Assembly (NCBI GenBank): GCA_038093975.1
Contig: JBBPTG010000093.1
Coordinates: forward strand, 1-64,000
Reading direction: 5' to 3'
Source: Chalciporus piperatus
Taxonomy: Eukaryota > Basidiomycota > Agaricomycetes > Boletales > Boletaceae
Length of the DNA: 64,000 nucleotides
Part shown: positions 43,943 through 55,091 of the stretch, piece after piece
How positions within the stretch are numbered: position 1 is the stretch's first letter
How the letters are laid out: every line of letters starts with the position of its first letter
Made by a program: the position numbers and the translations under genes
The notes under the pieces: generated by a model
Seen by the model: the letters and a program-made list of their open reading frames with translations, nothing else
What the model was told of the DNA's origin: nothing
Databases searched by the model: none

Positions 43943-45986
43943 ATGTCTGACGCACTTGCAGAAGCTGCGAAACTCGGTAACAGCGAGTCTGGGTCGGACT
44001 CTGGCTCCCAGCGCGCCGAAATCTTTGAGCGTCCTACAGGATGGCGAAGAATCTACTACCATCCCGTTTTACAGGTCTCTTTGCTAGGTCTTGTGTGCTT
44101 TATGTGTCCCGGCATGTTCAACGCCCTCACTGGGCTTGGTGGAGGTGGTCAAGTGGACACTACCGCTCAAGCTAATGCAAACGCTGCACTCTATGCGACG
44201 TTTGCATTCTTTGCATTCTTCTCTGGGTACGCGTTGTTAGTTATCCCCGTGATAGGGCATCGTTGTCCAATCTTTTTCTTCAAAGTACGGTCAACAACTT
44301 GCTGGGCCCACGACGTACCCTCATGTTGGGGACATGGGGATACTCGTTGTACATCGCCTCATTCCTGTACGTGGTGTCTTTACGTAACCTTCGTTTGACT
44401 CAATTGGCTATTAGAGTGGTCAATATCCATCCTGGCGCGTACAATTTCGTGGTCACTTCGGGTGCTGTCCTCGGTATCTGCGCTGCCCTATTATGGACCG
44501 CACAAGGCTCCATGGTGATGGCGTACCCTACTGAGGCCCAGAAAGGAGCTTTTATTGGCATCTTCTGGGCTATCTTTAATATGGGTGGTGTCGTTGGCTC
44601 TGCAGTAGCTTTCGGTCAAAATTTCAATTCTACTGTAAGTTCGATGGTGCTCAATTCTGAACGTATGCTGATGCTTCTTTCAGGCCGGCTCAGGTATGCG
44701 TCATTACGACCGTTGATCCCACCCAAACTGATTAACCTTGCTTGACCACGCAGTTGGGAATGGGACTTATGTATGATGTTATGATCAACTTGAACGCCCA
44801 CCGACTGACATTTTATCTCTCAGATTGGATTCTTGATCCTTACCCTGATCGGAGTCGTCTTGCCAATTTTCATGGCCGACCCGTACAAGGTGGTCCGTAC
44901 TGATGGCACACGAGTTGCCCGACCCAAAGATGCGTCTTGGACAGAAGAATTCCTCAGCCTCTTCAGAGCTCTCAAGGACGACCCCTGGATTGTCCTCCTA
45001 TTCCCAATGTTCTTTGCTTCCAACTACTTCTACACCTGGCGTCAGTGTTTCTATAATATTGAGTTTACCCCAACCTAATTCACGATCTTTTGGAACAAAT
45101 CAGAATTCAACGATTACAATGGCGCTATCTTTACCATTCGTGCACGTGGACTGAACAACTTCGTGTACTGGACATCCCAGATCCCCGGCACTCTCTTCAT
45201 CGGACGTGTTATCCTTGACCAAGAACGCTTCCGCCGAAGGGTTCGTGCCTTCATCGGCTGGGTAATCGTCTTTGCCATGGTGTTCATCGTTCACATCTGG
45301 GCTTACTTCTACCAAAGGTGAGCGCAATGTCCACCACATGGCTCACCAGTTCGTTCTAAATTTTAACCCAACCTTTACCAGAACGTACACGCGGGCCAGC
45401 GTCCTGACCATGCCGAAGATTGATATATATTCCTCGGATTACCCCGCACACGTATGGCTCTCGATCTTCTACGGTCTCTTTGACTCCATGTGGCAAACGT
45501 ATGCGTACTGGCTCGTGGGTGCTATGTCCAACGATCTCGGCAAACTCGCGGTGTTCACTGGGTTCTGTGAGTGACAGACTTGATCACCCCTGAAGCGAAC
45601 AAACGAACTGATTTTGTTCTTGTTCGCCATTCAGACAAGTCTCTCCAATCTTGTGGTGCTGCTGGCGTCTGGCGTGCGGATGCTGTCGGGTTACCGTAAG
45701 CTTTTCTTCCCCTCCAATACCCGTCCGTGACCGACGTCCTATGGATAGATATATGAACATCTTTGCCTCAACATGGGCGCTTACTGCCGCAGGCATGGTC
45801 TTTGCGCTCCCGATGGTCTACTTCCGCGTGAAAGACACCACGCATGGCGAACATGAGGTTGTGTGAGTTACGTTCCCTCCCTTTTCCTCCCCTTGTACAT
45901 TCTGACTGCTCACGCTGATTCATTTCCCCTCTTATCATTGATCGATGTACCCTTTCAGTCAACGCATCGAGGTCGACAAAGCGTAG
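43943..45986 (+). CDS. UNC93-like major facilitator transporter
   Basis: Membrane protein of the UNC93-like branch of the major facilitator superfamily; transported substrate unknown. Eleven exons join in phase to 476 aa: 43943-44226, 44286-44366, 44415-44634, 44684-44693, 44754-44770, 44824-45040, 45104-45317, 45382-45566, 45635-45695, 45749-45862, 45959-45986. Two exons are only 10 and 17 nt. The start is MSDALAEAAKLG. Family blocks: VCFMCPGMFNALTGLGGGGQ, NNLLGPRRTLMLGTWGYSLYI, LLWTAQGSMVMAYPTE, KGAFIGIFWAIFNMGGVVGS. About ten to eleven hydrophobic segments follow, and the C terminus is short, acidic and cytosolic in character. Intact; preceded by a TATA box at 43885. Confidence 0.93.
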
Positions 45987-46557
45987 ATCTAGGATGCCCC
46001 GTTGCATCTGTATGATATGACGTTCAAGGTGACGGTATCACGGATGGCACGTCGGCGATACTCGCAGAGCTCCTCGGTGATCTCGTGACGAACTGTATGT
46101 CGAACCAAACGGTTCCACAAATTGGCTGTTGGTGACATCTTTAACTACTTTTTTCATAATCGGTGTGTAATCTGAACGGAGGAATGCACTTAACTGAGTA
46201 TCATCCTCGTATTCGGTATACTGAACAGTGTGTTGTATCGAACAGAAAGGAGTCCTGTGGTGAAAGTTGCAAATATATATACTATGATATGTACTGCGCT
46301 AATTCAATGGGTCCAAGAATGTTCGTCCATGTTCCACATACATTCGGGCCAGATCACCCTGTTCATCCGGAAGTCTGGGTATCGAATCAGAACGGCTGCC
46401 TCTGAATCCTACTCCGAGTCTGCCGACGCTGCAGAGTTGGTTGGGCCTTTAACCTTTGCATTTCCTTCTCAAACATCTCTGACACGGATCTCTCTGGAAG
46501 TTCCTTCCTCTGCAAATAACAAAAAAATTATCACGCACGCCCCAGGTTGAACCCAAT

Positions 46558-46755
46558 TCGTTTAGACTCACAGCACGCTTTAGGCTCTCGAGGAGTTCAA
46601 AATGCTTGGGATGTCCCTTTGGAGAGAGAGCTCCACAGCACTTTCGAACCTCGAATTTCGTTTAGACTCGCAGCACGCTTTAGGCTCTCGAGGAGTTCAA
46701 AATGCTTGGGATGTCCCTTTGGAGAGAGCTCCACAGCACTTTCGAACCTCGAAAT
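46558..46755. repeat. About 100-bp tandem duplication in the TPR gene
   Basis: Two copies of TCGTTTAGACTC(A/G)CAGCACGCTT...CTTTCGAACCTCGAA, at about 46558-46656 and 46659-46755. Copy 1 has an extra GA (GGAGAGAGAGCTCC versus GGAGAGAGCTCC), which shifts the frame. Confidence 0.92.
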
Positions 46756-48534
46756 CGCTTGCTGAAGGTCAACAAGCTTGGAAAGGCATTTATAACGAGT
46801 CAAGAGGAAATTCCCTAAGCTGTGCAACCGATTCGGTCTCTCCAAGTCACCATCCGGTGTAGACCGTACAGCGTCCTCGAGCAGTAGGATAGCTTGGTCG
46901 ACGTCCTTGAGTTCATTGGAGCGGTGAAAACGGATTAAAAAGCAGTTGCCAAGGGCATTTAAAAGGCTAAGCCTGTCGGGATGTTCGCTTGGTGTGATCC
47001 GTAATGCCTCCCCGAAATTTGAGATAGCTTGGTCGAGATCGAAAAGTTGACTGAGGCAGTTGAAACGAGTTAAGAAGAATGTCCCTATGTTGTATAGATA
47101 GCTGGACTTGGTAGGGTTGTCGTCCGAGGTGGACCGCAGGACCTCCTCGAGGTACGAAATAGCTCGGTCGACGTCACTAGCATCCCCGGAATTAGGGAGC
47201 AACTCGAAGCGTCTCAGCAATGCAAGGCTGAGGTTGTTCAACCGACCAGACCCATCGAAATGACCTTGTGGAGGCATTTGAACAGCCGCATTCAGCTCCG
47301 AGATCAAATCGTCGATTTCAGCTAACTTGCCCGAGTGCACCAGTTTGTATGTTTTGTAGGTTTGAAGTACGAGATCGGTAGCCCGCCGTACATGGGAGCG
47401 AACATCGCAACCAGCTTGCAGCTCGGTAACGAGCTGTTCGATCTCGCTTGCCACAGAGGTTTCATACCCCTGTTTCCCATACCGATACAAGAGAGCTTGG
47501 GCTAGATGCAATTGCGTTGTAGGTCGATCGGGATGACCGACAGGACGTAGCTTGAGTGCATCCAGATATAGAGAGATAGGGATGGCAAGGTTGACTGCAT
47601 CGACTTGGCAGGCGATACATTCAGCCATAGCCCGGTTAAACAGGACAACAGCACGACACGGGTGATCGTCGGGGCATATATCTAAGGCATGCTTGAAGTG
47701 GCTACTGGAAAGTTTAAGATCATCTTTCCTGTAGCCATGTCGGTAGCGGAGGAGAGCATCGTGCCCCAGGTCAGTCTCCCGCGCGAGCTCTGAGGACTCT
47801 TCCCAGACCAACTAACAGATATTCATTGTCAGTGTATGATCATCGTTAGACTGGCAAACTCCCTCACGCTTGGATCAAGATCAACTGCCATGCGGTTGAA
47901 TCGCTGACGGCCAGTAGCAATGAGGAGGGAAGAACACCAGGGTTTGACTTGCCCTTCCTTTGGAGAAAGCTCGAATGCTGAACAAGCTCTCAGCATCAAG
48001 TGGACAAGCTCAGATTTTTGTGGAACTGAACTCACGCCGGAGGTTGTCAATTAAATCCCCTGCGGAGACACTAATTCTGTGAAGGGTTTCTCCATTTCCC
48101 AACATCGTGGACAGCTCGAAGGAAGCACAAATCCTCACTTCGATACTGACGGACGGATCAGAGGGACTAACAGCCATGAGTGCTAACCTACAGAAACGAA
48201 AATGGGAGTCTCACAGTGGAATTTCATCATCCCATTCAATGACGCTCTCGTGCACCAGCATCGGTTTGGCTTTGGTTCTTTGCTTAGCACCGGCAAACTG
48301 GAATACGACATAAAATCCGACGGGAACTCGCTCCAGACCAGCAGCGATATCCTCAGCCCGGATGTCTGCAAGGCTTTGGTTAACTAACGGGAGAAAAACG
48401 ACAGGGCACTCCGTACATGTAACGCTGCTTTGTGAACTACCACAGAAAGGCGGGCGGACCGAGAATCCAGGGGTGATGCGAGGTGGCTCGCGATTGACCA
48501 CCCTCTGAAGCCCAAATCGCTCGGTATTGACCAT
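46597..48534 (-). CDS. TPR-repeat protein, C-terminally truncated
   Basis: Four exons (48534-48215, 48187-48036, 47977-47868, 47811-46597) join in phase to 598 aa. ATG 48534 opens a ~190-residue N-terminal domain with VIEWDDEIPL and FELSTMLGNGET, seen in mushroom TPR proteins. Exon 4 holds tetratricopeptide repeats of the tandem type used for binding: DVDRAISYLEEVLRSTSDDNP, DLDQAISNFGEALRITPSEHP, DVDQAILLLEDAVRSTPDGD, DLQQAISRFESAVELSPKGHP. Relatives usually continue into more TPRs and often a CHAT protease domain (family knowledge). Here the frame runs through a 100-bp tandem duplication with a 2-bp difference and stops soon after (SKGTSQAF), so no CHAT domain is reached. Probably a truncated, maybe non-functional gene. 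Confidence 0.8.
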
Positions 48535-48640
48535 AATACTGATATAGACTGTCAGTGCATACTTGTGATGAGTAAGTGGAAGACCCTGACTTACGGTTTA
48601 CTCTGCAAGTATACAGCGCCTAAGAAGGATGGGCAACTTC

Positions 48641-50018
48641 TTACTGTCCGAGGATGAAATACGCACCATACTCTTTCCCCGAGATTACACAATCGGAGTA
48701 GTGTTCCGACAAATATTTCGTGAGGTCTTCCTCTTGCACCAATATATCATACGTCAGTTCCTTCTGAGAGACAGGTCAATCATGGATGCATGCAAATGAA
48801 TTGACAACAAACCTCTTCGACCATTCGGGTCCACTGATCATCGTGGGTAACCGCTATTCGAGCGTTAGGATCCTGGCCAAGAACACTGGTCTTCAGTACA
48901 CCGTGATAGTGACATTGCATCACACAGACCTTTTCAAGTAGAAAACGGTTGATGGCATCTGAAGGATGAAAAGGCTGACAAACTCGTCAGTTTGCGAGAT
49001 GCGATAATCAATCCAGTGAAGACAGACCTCGGATAATTGTGGTTCGTGCTTAACCCCTGCAGGCAAATCGGCATCTTCAGCGTATCTGGAACTGACGTTT
49101 TGACTCACTTATTAGGGTGGTACGCAAGGGTTTGAGGAAGATTGAAAACAGAAATCGACAAGCTTTGATAAACAGGGAGCGCCGCGCCTGTGACATCAAC
49201 TCGATCTGTGGATCACGAGCCCACCATTTGACGGCAATCTTGAAGCCATTTATGAGGATCGTCTGATTGTGTCTGGAATTGTTCTGATCCTCAGGACCTT
49301 CCCGCCAATCAACCGGGAAGGTGTGGTTCCATTTATACACACCAGCGTCGTCGCTTCGTTTAACTACCTGAATTTGTCTTGGATGCTTTCCGGGAGCGTC
49401 ACAGAAAGACCCAAGTGTCCAAGCAGACGCTTTATAACAGCCCGTGATCAAGTAGAGCGATTCACGCCCGGCAAACATACACCATGATTGACCATGCTCC
49501 ATCGCAGCCCTGCGAAAGACCTCTTTGTCCTTGAGGTCATGGCGGATAGCACCGAATGGTAGGATGAGGATGGCTCCCGTTGAAGTGGATGGGAAGAACT
49601 CGTAGGCCACGCTAACAGAGTCTCAGTCAGTTTGGCTGTAGGTCACCGTTGAGGTTGCCAGCAGTCAATACCTTGGATCGTGGGATTGTAGTACACGATT
49701 CAAACGTGGAGAGCTGATAACACGGTCTGCCGGAATTGCTTTGCGAGTAAAACTGATTTCTTCCAGGTCGAGGTTGATTGGGTGAAAGTTATCGGGAACA
49801 CCCCGTCGGTGGAGGGCATGCTTGGAGGAAAAGCGTATGTTGAAAAGGACGTTGAACTCCCCCTCGCTAGTCACAAAGCCAACATCCCCGATTTGGAGGC
49901 CGTCTTCATGATACGATTCGGGGAGTGAACTGCTTGGTTCGGGAATCCGGAGAGGGAATCCGTAAGATTGTTGCAAGTTTTTGGCGTACACATCTTGCAG
50001 GGAGGGTGTATCACCCAT
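48641..50018 (-). CDS. Conserved basidiomycete protein, function unknown
   Basis: ATG 50018 opens MGDTPSLQDVYAKNLQQSYG. First exon: GFPLRIPEP, LQIGDVGFVTSEGEFNVLFNI, RGVPDNFHPI. After a 60-nt intron: AYEFFPSTSTGAILILPFGA, then ESLYLITGCYKASAWTLGSFC and ILINGFKIAVKWW. Several very short exons follow (GVKHEPQLSE, PFHPSDAINRFLLEK, QCHYHGVLKTSVLG, VTHDDQWTRMVEE). It ends GKEYGAYFILGQ at 48641. I recognise the pattern from many unnamed multi-copy proteins of mushrooms (recalled, not searched). There is no catalytic motif to assign. It lies 107 bp upstream of the TPR gene in the same orientation, a common pairing of expanding families. Confidence 0.75.
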
Positions 50019-50143
50019 CGGAGCGTGGTCGGAAAAACCGTTCTCTGAGCTCGAAGGATTGGTTGGGAGAGGCTAGAGCCTAGGAGGGTACTAGTAGTCA
50101 CCCCTTGGCATGAAGCGCTTGAAATGCTACAGCAATGGCACGT

Positions 50144-50268
50144 TGTAACGAATCATATCACGCGGCCGCCGAACCTAGCTGTCAAAGCTAGGTCTCGTCT
50201 TACTCAGCAGATCAGATAGCAGTATATAAAGATCCTGTCTGTGACTTCGTATCCGCAGTAACTACCCC
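50144..50268 (+). repeat. gypsy 5' LTR, truncated
   Basis: About 125 bp, identical over its length to the start of the 3' LTR at 61298. It contains AGTATATAAAG (TATA box) and a hairpin, ACCTAGCT-GTCAA-AGCTAGGT. Similarity fades at TTCGTATCC, where the deletion joins RT sequence. Confidence 0.9.
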
Positions 50269-52494
50269 TGACGGAAATCTGATTAGCACGGTTATCCAAA
50301 TCGGGGATTGCAACGCGCCATCGACTTACCAAGCCTTGATGAATCACCTGTTCGGGGAGTATATTGGGCGTTGGATGGACGTATACCTGGACGATATCAT
50401 CGTATACTCGAAGACCCTGGACGAACATGTTCAACACGTTAAGATCGTCCTTGAAATCTTGAAACGGGAAAGACTTTACCTGAGTGAAAATAAACTTCAG
50501 TTTCTTTGCAAGGAACTGAAGGTGCTGGGACGGATCATCGACGACTCCGGCATCAGGATGGATCCTGCAAAAGTGGATCGCGTTCTGAACTGGAAAGTAC
50601 CTACTAACCGCGACTTGCTTCGCGGGTTCATCGGGAGTGCAGGGTACCTCGCTGATGACATCTATCGAGTGCGAGTTCCACTCGGAGTCCTGTCAGCGGT
50701 AACGGGAGATGCTACCCCGTTTCGCTGGACCGACACCGAACTAAGAGCGTTTGAAGAAGTTAAACAATACGTGCAGAACTGCGCCACTCACAGTCGGGTC
50801 CCTATCAACTACGAAAAGGAGGCTCCTCCAATTTGGCTGATGACTGATGCTTGCTATAACGGCATTGCGGCGGTCGTAGCGCAAGGAGCTGATTGGAAAA
50901 CGGCTAAGATCGCGGCCTTTTTCAGCGCTAAATTGAATACTACTCAACAGAATTACCCCGTTCACGAGCAAGAGATGCTCGCCGGGGTAGAGGGGATGCT
51001 GCGCCATCGTGATATCTTGCAGGGGGCAAGATTTACTTGGCTAACTGACCATAAAGGACTAATCCACCTGTATAATCAGAAGAACCTGTCAGGACGACAG
51101 GCGAGGTGGATAGAAAAAATCGGAGAATTTGACTTCGAGATTCAGTACTTACCTGGTGTGGAGAATATCCTGCCTGATGCTCTATCGCGCCTGTACTCGA
51201 ACGATGCGAGAGGGACAGTGCGCTCTTCGTCAGAATATGTACATCTCGCCGAGGAGGGCATGGACGTACGCCTGGCGGGCTTGATGACCATGCCTGTACT
51301 CGTGGGAGACGAGGCGAAGGGAACCGGTCTTCGTCGTAGCACGCGAGTAGCCAGTAAGGAGCGGAGAGCTCTGGGCGACGTTGACACTAGTAGGGCGGGG
51401 ACGAGCAGGACGACTGTGAAACCACCCGTGAAGGCGGCAGCGAAAGCACCTGCGCCGCCTGGGGGTCAGAGCATTGCAGGAGGCTCGAAGCCAACGACTA
51501 CTATTCGCGGCTCTAGGCCGTCGCGGAGCGAAAAATTGGCTGGCTCGAAGCCAGAGGGGGAGTCACGAAAGGCGCCAGTGGCGCCAGCCGAGACGGGAAG
51601 GCCAGAGACGAGCGCCGAGTTCGCTCGTCGGGTGCGAAACAGGTTCGTTCTTCGGGGACCACGAGAACGACCGGAGGGGGGAATGTCGGGAAAGGAGACA
51701 GAGAACCCTTCTACTCGGACTACTCAGCTGAATGAATATGCAGCAGATGGAACGGAGCCTGACTTACCTCTGATGTTTCTCGATCATGATAACGTTCTGG
51801 GGAAGATTAAGGGCCGTTATAGCGAGGACTCCTTCTTTCGCATAATCGTTGAGGATCCCACTCAATTCCGTAACTTCGAAGAACGAGATGGATATTTCCG
51901 ACTTAGGACGGGAGGGCGCGTGGTCATATGCGTCCCGGACGTCAGCATCGAAGGACGAAAGGCTAGGGAGTTAATTATCTCCCAGGCACATTCATTATTG
52001 GCTCACCTCGGAACCGCGCGGACACTGGCATACCTCCGAGATTCCGTTTGGTGGAAAGATATGGTGAAGGATGTGCAGCGCTATTGCGAAACTTGCCAGA
52101 CATGCAAGAGGAGTAAACCTTCGAATCAGAAGCCGTATGGCTTGCTAAACCCCTTGGCGGTGCCTACACGACCATGGGAATCCATTGGTATTGACTTCGT
52201 GGGACCGTTACCTCTATCAAAGAACAGGGACGGCGAGTTCGATTCAATCACCGTCGTTATCGACCTGTTGACCGGAATGGTTCACTTGGTGCCGAGCCGA
52301 GTAAATTACTCCGCGCGAGACGTGGCCGAGCTGATCTTCGCGGAGGTATACAAGCACCATGGGTTACCTAAGAACATAGTTAGTGATCGAGATGTGCTGT
52401 TTACCAGCGCGTTTTGGACTCACCTATGCTCGCTAGTTGGGACTTCTCCTAGAATGTCGAGCGCATATCACCCCCAGTCAGACGGATCCACCGA
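50269..52494 (+). pseudogene. gypsy pol, part 1: RT, RNase H, integrase front
   Basis: Open frame, no start of its own. RT half: STVIQIGDCNAPSTYQALM and the catalytic VYLDDIIVYSKT; the upstream RT palm is missing. RNase H: LMTDACYNGIAAVVAQG, SAKLNTTQQNYPVHEQEMLA, WLTDHKGLIHL. A ~200-residue Ser/Thr/Arg-rich linker follows. Integrase: zinc region AHSLLAHLGTARTLAYL and CETCQTCKRSK, core GIDFVGPLPLSKNRDG, IVSDRDVLFTSAFW. It ends at SAYHPQSDGST, cut by Plavaka-2 in the codon for the third catalytic acid. Confidence 0.93.
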
Positions 52495-52506
52495 CATCTG
52501 CAAAAA

Positions 52507-52680
52507 TGACAAGTTCTATATAGCACTACTATAGGCTACATAGCACCTGTAGCACTTGTAGACATGTCCCAACTATATAGCCAATGTAGCAGCACTAATT
52601 GCTATGTAATACTACCATAGCACTTACGAAAGGAGGGGTATTTAGCTACTGTAGCACCAAATAGCAGTCATCCCTAGCAC
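52507..52680. repeat. Left subterminal TAGCAC repeats of Plavaka-2
   Basis: About six copies of (G/A)TAGCAC (TATAGCACTAC, CATAGCACCTG, TGTAGCACTTG, CATAGCACTTA, TGTAGCACC, CTAGCAC) in 170 bp. Likely transposase binding sites, by analogy with CACTA-type elements. Confidence 0.75.
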
Positions 52681-52753
52681 GAAATGGAACCAAACATTGT
52701 GAAATTTTCTCGACATGATGACTACATCCGAGTCATATACATCTAGTAGCTTA

Positions 52754-54917
52754 CTAGCCAGAGCCTGTTCCCTCCATGTTCTCCTGATATTCGCGAATAG
52801 CATTCGCAAATGCAATGCTAGGCAATGCCTTGATCCTCCCCGCACCCTTCTTAAGAGCCACCGAAACTCCGGCATGGACACTGACGGGCAGCAATTTTAT
52901 CAGCGCACGTACTTCGGACCACGAACTCGACCTTACCTTCCATTGTTGTATACCTGCTGCAAAAGCTTGCCGAGCAAATCATGTTGGGCCCCAGCTTCCG
53001 CAAAGTCTTCCAAGGATGCCAGATGCTTGTCGTAGACAGGTGAATACTCCGTCTCGTTGAACGACATGTTCACGCGAGTTCCTGATGCCCACTCATCGAT
53101 GGCACACTCCATCTAATGGTGCTATATCAGTAACAAATATGTCGCAACAGTGGATACCTACTGCCGTGAGAGCAAGAGCAAATCCTGGACAGGGAAATGG
53201 ATTATAGTATTTCGCCCACTTGATTCCGTCATCTGTTTTATTCTTGAAGAGAACCTCGTTGATAACTTGCTGGATGGCGGGCTGAGTATATAGACCGAGA
53301 TGCTCGTCGGCAGATGAGCCAAGTACCTTCGGGGACAGTCATGAGGTTGTGTGCCCTTGTTACAATGAAGACCTACCCGGTACACGAATGCAGAGCCGTT
53401 CTTGAGCATGCTCACCAGCTTCCGATTTTTCGCAACTACCGCTGGGTTGTCACTGGTCTCGAAGCCATACGCAGTTGCTACCACTGAGCGAGCCTTGGTC
53501 TTGAACTGTCCACGCAGCTGCGAGGTACGTTGGTTGATCTATCAAGGCACATAAGTATAATTTCACGATCTTGAGATGAGAGTCTACTTACGACACTGTA
53601 AACTCCTGGCCCCATCTCAAATTCCTTCTTGTGGTGAACTTGAGCCAATGACCATGCTCCCTTGATCCATTCCACGTGCTTGCTGTCGTCTGGGAATGGA
53701 TTCTCGCTGAGTAGCAATGCACGATAGATATCATAAGCAGTGGTGATGACTGTACTTATTTCGTTGTCGAAGTCCGATAACTTGGATTTGGAACGCTTGG
53801 TCCCGCTCGCTGGAGTCGCAATTCCTCTTGGCTTGTCTATCACGATCGTCGAATTAATGAACTGTGAGCTCGGCAATACCTCCATTCCCCCGATCATCAT
53901 TCCATCATTGTTGCTCTCAATCGGCTGAGGGCGAGCGCGCTTCCTGGGTACAGGGTTATCAGTAGCATTGTTCGCAAGGTCTTTGGTATTAGCCACCGGG
54001 CTATCAGCGCCCAGCTCGGTGTCCTCAACGATCTCGCTCAGCTGAGCAAGATTGTAAGCCGCCCTTCGAGTTGCATACAAGATGATCAGTATTTTTTATG
54101 CTCGTTGTACTAGACTTAACTTACCTGAGATTGGTAACTGGTGTTGCCTCACGCTCACGCCGGGTCCTCTTTGAACCAGTGGTCCCTCCATGATAGCCGT
54201 TGTTGTCATTGCCCATGTCATCATCATCATTGTCGGCGGTGGTGGCAGCATCCTCGTTGGACTCATGCCAGCTCTTGCGCTGCTCAACTTCCCGCTCGGC
54301 AGGGATATATACACGTGCACGAGCAGGAAGTGGACCCTAGAAATAATCATTAGCATCAACGGAGTTGGCACCAGGCATACATACCATGGCCAGTGGGTTG
54401 ATGATACCCAGAGAGGGCGGAACGAGTCCCTTTCGTGGGACTAGACGAGTCTCCACTGGAACATGCCTTGAGGAGAACTGAGTGGAGTCGGAGGTTGGGT
54501 GGTTAGTAAAAATATATACACCACACGTAGACATAGTAGCCTTACCCCCTTGTCTGGCATGAGCTGCGCATGACCGTTGTCATGGCTTTGGTTGGACCGC
54601 ACGGTTACCTGACTGTCCGCTGGGACAGGCTGCGATTCTTGCGTGAATGTCGTTTGCTGGGCGACAAGGTTGGCAGCCTGGCTAGCCTGCTCACGCTTAC
54701 GCCTCTGTACATCACGTCGTTGAGCCTTCTCGACACTGGCTTGTTCAGCTTGTAATCTCTCTTGTTGCTGTTCCTCTGCACTCGGTGTGAGTACGTCATT
54801 AACACATTGAAGATTGAACTGAGACCTACCTCGCATGGCTTGCACTTTCTCGCTTGGACGACGGACACGACCAGTGTTGCGTTGAACCGCCTGAAGATCG
54901 TTGAGTACTTTCGACAT
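52754..54917 (-). CDS. Plavaka-2 companion gene, DUF6532-like
   Basis: ATG 54917 (MSKVLNDLQAVQRNTGRVRR). Several exons: a Gln/Arg-rich coiled-coil-like part (EEQQQERLQAEQASVEKAQR), an acidic Asp-rich part, a basic patch (PVPRKRARPQP) and TKRSKSKLSDF. Then the C-terminal domain I assign to DUF6532: STVITTAYDIYRALLLSENPF, EVLFKNKTDDGIKWAKYYNP, FALALTAMECAIDEWASGTR, SFNETEYSPVYDKHLASLEDF. A last intron (GTAAGG...CGTCAG) leads to an exon ending MEGTGSG at 52754. Start-to-start distance to the transposase is 174 bp, so both are probably driven by one bidirectional promoter. The domain is common in mushroom transposon neighbourhoods; function unknown, possibly a DNA-binding helper. Confidence 0.8.
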
Positions 54918-55091
54918 ATTGAGAGAGAAACAGGAAATTTGGTCACCCCAAATTTCCTCCCCAATGTCTTGTAGCCTCGAGCGGCTGACCTAATATCTAA
55001 TAACTGACAATCAATATATCATCTTGTTCCGACGGAGACACGGCCTGCACGACGCAAACCGCCACTTTCTCTTGTCTCTTGCCCATCTGCC

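Noticed and set aside
43863..43962. Upstream ATG (MNPINVDPLK) spliced through a TACTAAC branch point into the UNC93-like gene
   Set aside because: The join is out of frame with the transporter; ATG 43943 needs no extra intron.
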